Assembly (NCBI GenBank): GCA_002344425.1
Contig: DDTV01000026.1
Location: 1-11,210, forward strand
Origin: Candidatus Falkowbacteria bacterium UBA2355
GTDB taxonomy: Bacteria > Patescibacteriota > Patescibacteriia > Patescibacteriales > Patescibacteriaceae
Length of the DNA stretch: 11,210 nt
Direction: 5' to 3'
Part shown: positions 6,411 through 11,210 of the stretch, in pieces
How positions within the stretch are numbered: position 1 is the first letter of the stretch
Layout of the letters: every line of letters starts with the position of its first letter
Program-made: the position numbers and the translations under genes
Notes under the pieces: generated by a model
Told to the model about the DNA's origin: nothing
Databases searched by the model: none
What the model saw: the letters and a program-made list of their open reading frames with translations, nothing else

Positions 6411-7577
6411 ATGGTACAGTTAGAACAAAAATTAATAGCTGCTTTTGATAAGGTTTACGACAAAATAGAAAGTGGCTATACAAAAGGTTCAACCGCCATA
6501 GGGAAGGCATATGTAGATATTAAGCCCAAAGTAATCTTATATACAAAGGTACTTGTATTGGCTGAAATAATAATTTTCCCTGTAATGATATTAAGCTTCT
6601 TGGTTAATATTCCGGTGCTTGGCACATTGTTGGGTGCAATTGCGGGAATACTATATTTGATCATGTGGAAAATTCCCGACTTCGTATTATCAACCACAGG
6701 CAATGTAACCAAATCTATTCCTTTGCTGGGCAAACCAATAAATGCTTTAGCAGAAGGATTAAGGAGCGTTATTAAGCCATTATTGGATATAGCTTTTGTT
6801 ATTAGTTTTATCGGACTTTTCGGTACTATCTATAACATGACAGGCTATAATACAGTAATGTTGATTATTGCGTTGGCAGCAGTTGTTTTCTTTGTTGCTT
6901 ATGCTTGGCGGGGTGGTAATGTAACATTCCCGTGGCGCGGCGTTATGGTAATAATTGTTGTTGTCGGCTTAGTATATCAGGGCCTATTCTTGATATTCCC
7001 ATATCGCATCAATAAAATTACTTTCGGTGTAGCTGAATTTGTTCGCGGAAGTGACAATTATTATGAAATTCCGGCCGGAACCAACTTGTACAGTGATGAT
7101 TTTGATGTTATCCGTACAACAGACTCGGTTCTTCTTGTGAAAGAAGTTGACACCCATCTTGATAAAGAAAGTAACGAAAAATTTTATGAGGTTATACTGC
7201 CCAATAAAAATAAAGGTTACTTCGGAGGTGAAAGAGTCCTGGTTGAAGCTAGAGTGACAAAAGAGGTGCAGGAGAAAAGAGAAGAAGCTCCTGTAGTCAA
7301 TCTTCAGGTAGTAAATAATCAGGAGACAAGACCTAGAGTTACTGAACAATGGGTTGAATTTCCAGCTAACGATCAAGTTACCGTTCCTATCAAAATGGAG
7401 GTTGGCGATGAAGTTGAATATATCGCCCCGACAGCTAAGTTCCAGACCTTGGGCTCAAAACAATGGCACACAATCAATGGTTATGCTATCCATGATTGCA
7501 CCGGTAGTAACCCAGCTACTATAAAGGGCTGTGGTAAAAGCGGCAAGGTATTGGTTCGAGTAACAAAAAAAGGTTAA
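6411..7577 (+). CDS. Five-helix membrane protein with SH3-like and C-terminal beta domains, unknown function
   Basis: The 388-residue product has a soluble amphipathic N-terminus (1-40), then hydrophobic helices at about 47-66, 69-86, 124-143, 148-166 and 177-196. An odd helix number with a cytosolic N-terminus puts the C-terminus outside. Residues ~219-283 (EIPAGTNLYSDDFDVI ... YEVILPNKNKGYFGGERV) match the strand pattern of a bacterial SH3 domain. A K/E-rich linker follows. Residues ~314-388 form a beta-rich domain with PANDQVTVPIKMEVGDEVEY and two cysteines (363, 374) that could form a disulfide outside the cell; the pattern recalls LecA-like carbohydrate-binding folds, but weakly. It starts 2 nt after its partner gene and ends at a strong terminator. 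Half of its 12 arginines use AGA/AGG. I do not recognise the whole protein. Confidence 0.87.
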   Translation: MVQLEQKLIAAFDKVYDKIESGYTKGSTAIGKAYVDIKPKVILYTKVLVLAEIIIFPVMILSFLVNIPVLGTLLGAIAGILYLIMWKIPDFVLSTTGNVTKSIPLLGKPINALAEGLRSVIKPLLDIAFVISFIGLFGTIYNMTGYNTVMLIIALAAVVFFVAYAWRGGNVTFPWRGVMVIIVVVGLVYQGLFLIFPYRINKITFGVAEFVRGSDNYYEIPAGTNLYSDDFDVIRTTDSVLLVKEVDTHLDKESNEKFYEVILPNKNKGYFGGERVLVEARVTKEVQEKREEAPVVNLQVVNNQETRPRVTEQWVEFPANDQVTVPIKMEVGDEVEYIAPTAKFQTLGSKQWHTINGYAIHDCTGSNPATIKGCGKSGKVLVRVTKKG

Positions 7578-7605
7578 TTATAGTTTATTTAATTCATTTG
7601 TTTCA

Positions 7606-7641
7606 AGGCGAATACCAAAACCGGTATTCGCCTGTTTTTTT
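7606..7641 (+). terminator. Rho-independent terminator closing the two-gene operon
   Basis: AGGCGAATACC (7606-7616) pairs perfectly over 11 bp with GGTATTCGCCT (7623-7633), loop AAAACC, followed after one G by seven T (7635-7641). No ORF crosses it. It isolates the operon from the pilin gene. Confidence 0.95.
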
Positions 7642-7652
7642 ATTTTATTTAA

Positions 7653-7661
7653 TGATATTAT
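7653..7661 (+). promoter_or_regulatory. Candidate extended -10 promoter of the pilin gene
   Basis: TGATATTAT contains an extended -10 (TGn plus TATTAT, 5/6). The expected -35 position falls in the T run of the terminator and matches poorly. The predicted start at about 7668 gives a 12-nt leader before ATG 7680. A promoter is needed because a terminator lies just upstream. Confidence 0.5.
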
Positions 7662-7679
7662 ATAGATATATACAAATAT

Positions 7680-8060
7680 ATGAAGCAACTTCTATTAAGT
7701 TTATTAATTATCACGGCCTTAGCTGGGCCAGCCCTTTTTGTTTCTGCTCAAACTGACCCCAAAGCTCCTGGCACAACGGATCCTAAGACCGCTCCCTCAA
7801 CCGTTGAGCTTACTAATCCTTTGGGCAAGGGGACGACTGTCCCGAGTTTAATCGGCCGAGTTATCAACGCCGCGCTAGGCATTGTCGGCTCTTTGGCATT
7901 ACTGATGTTCGTATACGGCGGCTTTACTTGGATGCTTTCCGGAGGCAATAGTTCGGCGGTTGAGAAAGGCAAAAACATCTTGATTTGGGCGACCCTGGGT
8001 TTGGTTATTATTTTCGTATCTTACGCCCTGGTTAATTTCATTATTAATACGGCGACTTGA
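7680..8060 (+). CDS. VirB2/TrbC-like pilin (two-helix secreted membrane protein)
   Basis: The 126-residue product starts with a signal peptide (1-23, hydrophobic core LLLSLLIITALAG, probable cleavage after VSA). A T/P-rich spacer (24-54) is followed by two hydrophobic helices at about 61-86 and 99-121. These are separated by a short polar loop, SGGNSSAVEKGKN. The 'GG..W..SGGN....KGK..I.W...G' pattern and length fit the VirB2/TrbC-like pilin family, abundant in Patescibacteria genomes, often as stand-alone genes. VirB2 proteins form type IV secretion pili; whether this one makes a filament is unknown, and no other type IV secretion gene is in the window. It has no Shine-Dalgarno site and a very short leader. 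A possible terminator overlaps the tRNA-Lys leader downstream. Confidence 0.88.
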   Translation: MKQLLLSLLIITALAGPALFVSAQTDPKAPGTTDPKTAPSTVELTNPLGKGTTVPSLIGRVINAALGIVGSLALLMFVYGGFTWMLSGGNSSAVEKGKNILIWATLGLVIIFVSYALVNFIINTAT

Positions 8061-8085
8061 TTTTTTATCATAAATGTAGTATAAA
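8057..8085 (+). promoter_or_regulatory. Candidate promoter of tRNA-Lys
   Basis: TTGATT (8057-8062, overlapping the pilin stop codon), 17-nt spacer, TATAAA (8080-8085, 5/6). The predicted start is at about 8092, 26 nt before the tRNA. It overlaps the hairpin at 8086-8109, so either element could be the functional one. Confidence 0.45.
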
Positions 8086-8115
8086 ATAAGAAGTCGCAAG
8101 ACTTTTTATTTTTAT
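8086..8115 (+). terminator. GNRA-capped hairpin with T-rich tail, probable pilin terminator
   Basis: AAGTC (8091-8095) pairs with GACTT (8100-8104) around a GCAA tetraloop. Weaker A-T and one G-T pair extend the stem to about 10 bp (8086-8109). A T-rich tail (TTTATTTTTA) follows. It sits 25 nt after the pilin stop and just before tRNA-Lys. The stem is weak in GC, so termination may be partial. Confidence 0.5.
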
Positions 8116-8117
8116 AG

Positions 8118-8190
8118 GCGCTGTTAGCTCAGCTGGTAGAGCAGCTCCCTTTTAAGGAGATGGTCACAGGTTCGAATCCTGTACGGCGCA
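8118..8190 (+). tRNA. tRNA-Lys (anticodon TTT)
   Basis: A 73-nt cloverleaf. The acceptor GCGCTGT pairs with ACGGCGC (8183-8189, one G-T pair), discriminator A8190. The D arm is GCTC/GAGC, the anticodon loop CT-TTT-AA with the anticodon at 8151-8153, the variable loop TGGTC and the T arm ACAGG-TTCGAAT-CCTGT. The outermost anticodon-stem pair (27-43) is G8144 opposite A8160, a mismatch. CCA is not encoded. Confidence 0.97.
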
Positions 8191-8213
8191 CATTTTTTCA
8201 TATCTTCAGGCTG

Positions 8214-8222
8214 TGATATACT
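8214..8222 (+). promoter_or_regulatory. Candidate extended -10 promoter of the secreted repeat protein
   Basis: TGATATACT carries TGn plus TATACT (5/6), with no good -35. The predicted start at about 8229 leaves only some 10 nt before ATG 8239. A small inverted repeat (TATAC-AA-GTATA, 8223-8234) sits at the start site and could be structural or regulatory. The gene could also be read through from tRNA-Lys. Confidence 0.45.
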
Positions 8223-8238
8223 ATACAAGTATACATTT

Positions 8239-10929
8239 ATGCTGGAGACACGCTCAAAGCAGTTAGTTTTTATTTTGGCAAGTCTTTCTTTGGCCTTGCT
8301 TTGTTTTGCATTTATAGGTACGCCTGTCGCCCAAGCAGACCCAGGCGATATTAGAGTGACAGTTACTCGTGAAGGCGACGATGCGCCAATGGAGAGTGTT
8401 TTGGTTGAAGTTAAATGCACCGATGGAGTATATACTCCTTTTAACGGCAGTCCCTTGACCGACGGAAGCGGCGTTATCCAAGCGCAACCGCCCTTGGCGG
8501 CTAATTGCGATGTTGATGATGAAACTCTAAATGTCAAAGTGAGTAAAGCTGGTTATGAAACCACAAATAATGAAGGCGGGATTATACAGGGTTGGTCAAG
8601 TTTAAGCGATCCTAATGAAGTAACCATGGGAGCCGTTAAATTCGGACTGGCGGTTTTAGTTGAAACAGAAATCGGTCAACCGGTTGATTCTTTTGACAGA
8701 ATAAGATTCCGTGATCTTGATTATACACTGCAGGATCCTGTAAACTCCAATAAATTTTATTGGGAAGATACGACCGCTGTCAGCGCCGTTTTGTCGATTG
8801 AAAAAGACGGTTATGTTGATACGCAAACAACAAATAGCGGAGGTACCTCTGCAATTAGACCATCGGAATTTAACGGTCAAACTTTAGTAATTTTGACCGG
8901 TGGCGTCGGAGCTTGCACAAACACTATCGGAGATGAAGAAATTAGTTGTCTTGGATTACAATACGCTTATAAATATACTAGTATCACTAATGAATTAGGT
9001 GGTGCTTTATCCAGCGTTTCTTTAAACGCCGGAGCGTCCAATGTTGCCTGCTCGGAGTCTTCGGGTTCATGGTATTGTCCGATTTCTACTATGGATATAG
9101 CACCAACTGGCTTTAGCGCCTCGAAAGATGGTTATGTAAGCAAGACTGTAGTCGGCGGAGTGGGGATTGAAAGTCGAGTTGTTTACACTGATCCCCAAAT
9201 AGATTTGGGTGCTTTGAACGCATTAATGCAATTTGCGCATAAGGTTGTTATTAAAGACGAATTAAATTCTGCTTTAACGCCGACAAGCGTAACAGCAGGT
9301 GCCAGCTCAACAGTTTGTACAATCAGCGGATCTTCTGCCTATTGTCCGGTATTGGTAACTGAAGATAATACTCTGACCAACGGTTTTGTAATTACTTTAG
9401 ACGGTTATGTAACCAGCGTCGCCGCTGACGTTCCTTTGGCCGCAAACCGCGCGACCTTAGCAGCCCCTCAGGCAGTTACAACAATGACCGGTGCCAATGG
9501 TTTGGATTTCAGCCATAAACTCAATATTGCTAATGAACTCGGACAAGTTCCCAGCCTAGACAATGATTCTTATGTCCGATATGGCGGCTGGGCCGAGAGT
9601 GAATGTGTTCGTTCCAGTTCATCTTTTTATTGTCCTATTTTATTAGCTAATGATAATGTTCAAGACATTTCAACGGCTTATTATGTTTTTATACTGGGTT
9701 ATACATACCCAGATCCCGATTTAGATATCAACGCTTCTCGTTTGGTATTTTTTGGAGGCGGCAGTCAAAATCGTACTGCTCATACGGATTCGCAAAAAGT
9801 TGTTACGATGACCGCAGATAATGGGGTAGAATTTAACCATAAAATAGTTGTTAAAGATGAATTGGGTAATGCTTTGACTCCCGATTCGGTCACGGGCGGC
9901 ATAGCTGATAAAGTCTGTCAAATTTCAGGCAATACCGGTTATTGTAACTTATCTTATGTAGAAGAAGGTAACTTTGTTTCAAACGGCTTTACTGTTGTAA
10001 AGGATGGCTATGTTACCGCAGAAGTGAATTTTGGTTTTATTAATGGTAATGACCAAACCGCTCCTCCTGATATTATCACAATGACTTCCTCCAACGGGCT
10101 TGATTTCGGGGTCAAAACTTTGGTAACGAACGGCAGTAGTCATTTATCCGGCGCAACTGTGACGGCAGGCGATTCCGGATCGGTGACATGTTCGGAATCC
10201 GGCACTGCATATTATTGCGCTGTTCCTTTAGCTCACACCAGTACAACGGTTAACGCCTCGTTAACGGGTTATACCTCTGCTTCTGGTTCGTATACTGATA
10301 GAACGATCGGCACTAATCCCCAACAGCAGTTGTTGATTGTTTTGTCCGTTCCTTCCTCCGGCGGATCAACCCCGATCTGGCTTATTCCTCAGCAAATAGT
10401 CCCGCCGGTAATCACTCCGCCCAGTCTACCCAATGATCCTCAATCACCTCAGTCGCCGCCAGAACAGCAAAAATCCGAAGCCGAATTGATTTTTGAACAG
10501 TCAAATCCGATTGCTTATTTTACACAAAACGGTTCTGAGTCAACAATGCGCCACGGTTCCGGAGAACGTTCCGCCATTGTCAATTCATTTAAGGAAGCTT
10601 TTGGGCGAGAACCATCAAGCTTAAAAGATTGGGAAGATATTTTGTTAATTTCGAACGGACGTTGGCCGCTCGGTATAAGCAAACCGGCTGAAGCTCGGGC
10701 CTTTATCAACTTCAGAATCATTTACGGCCGCTCGGCCAATATGCGCAATTCCACCGATGTTAATGCTTTGAAGATGATGGATTATGGAGTGCGCAGTTTG
10801 GCTAATAGAGATTTGGCAGGGGAGCGCCGGGCCATAGCTCGCTTCCGTTCTACTTTCGGTTTTTATCCCACCATAAGTCGTCATTGGAATATTATTCGCG
10901 TCTTAGTCTACTCCGGACTTATTAAATAA
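8239..10929 (+). CDS. Large secreted protein with disulfide-bearing beta repeats and helical C-terminal repeats
   Basis: The 896-residue product has a signal peptide (1-33, cleavage predicted after VAQA-D). Residues ~37-690 are a chain of roughly 90-108 residue beta-type units, beginning near 37, 135, 242, 332, 424, 532 and 623. They resemble carboxypeptidase-regulatory/Ig-like modules, with recurring 'F.HK..I.DEL..AL', 'VTAG' and 'DGYV'. The last five carry a C-x8-C pair. Residues ~705-748 are a proline-rich linker (TPPSLPNDPQSPQSPP). Residues ~776-896 are three helical repeats of about 43 residues. There is no C-terminal membrane helix, LPxTG or SLH motif, so anchoring is unknown. An exposed adhesin or cell-surface stalk is the likeliest role, by inference. 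No Shine-Dalgarno site precedes ATG 8239. The next gene converges. Confidence 0.9.
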   Translation: MLETRSKQLVFILASLSLALLCFAFIGTPVAQADPGDIRVTVTREGDDAPMESVLVEVKCTDGVYTPFNGSPLTDGSGVIQAQPPLAANCDVDDETLNVKVSKAGYETTNNEGGIIQGWSSLSDPNEVTMGAVKFGLAVLVETEIGQPVDSFDRIRFRDLDYTLQDPVNSNKFYWEDTTAVSAVLSIEKDGYVDTQTTNSGGTSAIRPSEFNGQTLVILTGGVGACTNTIGDEEISCLGLQYAYKYTSITNELGGALSSVSLNAGASNVACSESSGSWYCPISTMDIAPTGFSASKDGYVSKTVVGGVGIESRVVYTDPQIDLGALNALMQFAHKVVIKDELNSALTPTSVTAGASSTVCTISGSSAYCPVLVTEDNTLTNGFVITLDGYVTSVAADVPLAANRATLAAPQAVTTMTGANGLDFSHKLNIANELGQVPSLDNDSYVRYGGWAESECVRSSSSFYCPILLANDNVQDISTAYYVFILGYTYPDPDLDINASRLVFFGGGSQNRTAHTDSQKVVTMTADNGVEFNHKIVVKDELGNALTPDSVTGGIADKVCQISGNTGYCNLSYVEEGNFVSNGFTVVKDGYVTAEVNFGFINGNDQTAPPDIITMTSSNGLDFGVKTLVTNGSSHLSGATVTAGDSGSVTCSESGTAYYCAVPLAHTSTTVNASLTGYTSASGSYTDRTIGTNPQQQLLIVLSVPSSGGSTPIWLIPQQIVPPVITPPSLPNDPQSPQSPPEQQKSEAELIFEQSNPIAYFTQNGSESTMRHGSGERSAIVNSFKEAFGREPSSLKDWEDILLISNGRWPLGISKPAEARAFINFRIIYGRSANMRNSTDVNALKMMDYGVRSLANRDLAGERRAIARFRSTFGFYPTISRHWNIIRVLVYSGLIK
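8962..10309 (+). repeat. Five tandem protein repeats, each with a C-x8-C pair
   Basis: The units begin at residues 242, 332, 424, 532 and 623 of the secreted protein. Each has two cysteines exactly nine positions apart (271/280, 360/369, 456/465, 560/569, 651/660), always with Tyr directly before the second. Three units are preceded by a link of the type 'TMT..NG(L/V)(D/E)F'. DNA identity between units is only moderate, so this is an old duplication. One disulfide per domain is expected outside the cell. Confidence 0.85.
10564..10926 (+). repeat. Threefold C-terminal helical repeat of about 43 residues
   Basis: Three units start at E776, E818 and E862 of the secreted protein. The first (ERSAIVNSFKEAFGREPSS, then DWEDIL..SNG) and third (ERRAIARFRSTFGFYP, then HWNIIR..YSG) are clearly alike. 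The middle one (EARAFINFRIIYGRS ... YG) is more diverged. The shared pattern is E-x2-A-(I/F)-x2-F-x3-(F/Y)-G, then W/hydrophobic positions and a closing G. Confidence 0.75.
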
Positions 10930-10958
10930 AAAAACAGTCGATCTAATTGACCGACTGT
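10926..10958 (-). terminator. Minus-strand Rho-independent terminator of the T9SS-domain gene
   Basis: Read on the minus strand, ACAGTCG (10958-10952) pairs with CGACTGT (10940-10934) and is followed by a T run (10933-10928). On the plus strand no T run follows the hairpin, so it serves the minus-strand gene. It abuts the stop codon of the convergent secreted-protein gene. Confidence 0.8.
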
Positions 10959-10982
10959 GGAAGCATTAATAAGAGCTATTTT

Positions 10983-11210
10983 CTATTTTACAATGGTCAT
11001 CTTTTTGACCATTTTTTGTTTTGGTGTTGAAAGGGCGTAAAAATATATTCCGCTGGCCAGTCCGTCAACATGGAAATCAACCGAGTGATATCCGGCTTCA
11101 ACCGTTTCGTTGATTAATGTTTTAACAAGTCTTCCGAGCATGTCATACACCTTGAGTATAACCGGGCTGGTTTCAGGCAGAGCAAAGCTTATCTTTGTTA
11201 CCGGGTTAAA
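10983..11210 (-). CDS. C-terminal type IX secretion (Por) sorting domain of a truncated secreted protein
   Basis: An open frame enters from the right edge of the window and ends at TAG (10985-10983 on the minus strand), giving the last 75 residues of a protein with no start in the window. The sequence begins FNPVTKISFALPE, continues VILKVYDMLGRLVKTL and AGYHSVDF, and has DGLASGIYFYAL near the end, closing with KKMTIVK. This is the order of motifs of the type A C-terminal domain that targets proteins to the type IX secretion system (NP-x-T-x-I-x-F-x-LP, VYD-x-LG, G-LASG-x-Y). Such domains are typical of Bacteroidetes, Ignavibacteria and related phyla with an outer membrane. They are unexpected beside Patescibacteria-like genes. 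The passenger domain is unknown. The gene is too truncated at the 5' side to be found by start codon alone. Confidence 0.9.
   Translation of the reverse strand, partial: FNPVTKISFALPETSPVILKVYDMLGRLVKTLINETVEAGYHSVDFHVDGLASGIYFYALSTPKQKMVKKMTIVK

Noticed and set aside
5641..7577. Toxin-antitoxin or abortive-infection pair
   Set aside because: The proteins are longer than typical toxin-antitoxin pairs and show no nuclease, kinase or DNA-binding motif I can recognise.
5526..7641. Mobile element carrying the two-gene operon
   Set aside because: I see no transposase, integrase, terminal inverted repeats or target-site duplications at its borders, so transfer is suggested only by composition.
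8124..8537. Minus-strand open frame across tRNA-Lys and the start of the secreted-protein gene
   Set aside because: It ends in the RIRTCDHLLKRE-type antisense-tRNA peptide and overlaps a well-supported signal-peptide gene.
8962..10309. CRISPR-like or DNA-level tandem repeat
   Set aside because: The repetition is at protein level with diverged DNA, keeps reading frame and has no spacer pattern. No CRISPR array is visible in the window.
8239..10929. LPxTG, SLH or PEP-CTERM anchored surface protein
   Set aside because: None of these motifs, nor a C-terminal membrane helix, is present.

Overview
The window looks like one whole metagenomic contig, or the end of one, from a small-genome Patescibacteria (CPR) type bacterium. 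This is an inference from gene types: a 126-residue two-helix VirB2/TrbC-like pilin, a large secreted repeat protein with a C-terminal 'AI..F..FG..P' repeat module, a short two-helix membrane protein with a possible PH-like tail, and densely packed genes that mostly lack Shine-Dalgarno sites. TGA is used as a stop and no gene has an internal TGA, so the standard bacterial code fits. The first 12 bases are Illumina adapter, so base 1 is an assembly edge rather than genome.

Left part (1-5525): the tail of an unknown protein, a membrane-anchored protein with an NTF2-like end (117-692), a terminator, comF (746-1363), and a convergent membrane protein (1374-1880, minus). A tRNA-gene block follows: tRNA-Ser(TGA), tRNA-Ser(GCT), alr, tRNA-Arg(GCG), recG. 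Both alr and recG start only 11-12 nt after a tRNA 3' end, so their mRNAs are probably released from tRNA precursors. A strong terminator closes recG.

Middle part (5526-7641): a self-contained two-gene operon unlike its surroundings. It has a full-consensus extended -10 promoter, a 5' leader hairpin, clear Shine-Dalgarno sites, AT-rich sequence, many AGA/AGG arginine codons, and a strong terminator. It encodes an unrecognised 255-residue protein and a 388-residue protein with five membrane helices, an SH3-like domain and a C-terminal beta domain. This is the best candidate here for an undescribed system.

Right part (7642-11210): the VirB2/TrbC-like pilin, tRNA-Lys(TTT), and an 896-residue secreted protein with beta-type repeats carrying a conserved C-x8-C pair and a threefold helical C-terminal repeat. 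The two proteins could form a cell-surface set, but that rests only on adjacency and export signals. The last 228 bases encode, on the minus strand, the end of a protein with a type IX secretion (Por) C-terminal sorting domain. That is a Bacteroidetes/Ignavibacteria-type signature and points to either lateral transfer or a chimeric contig end.
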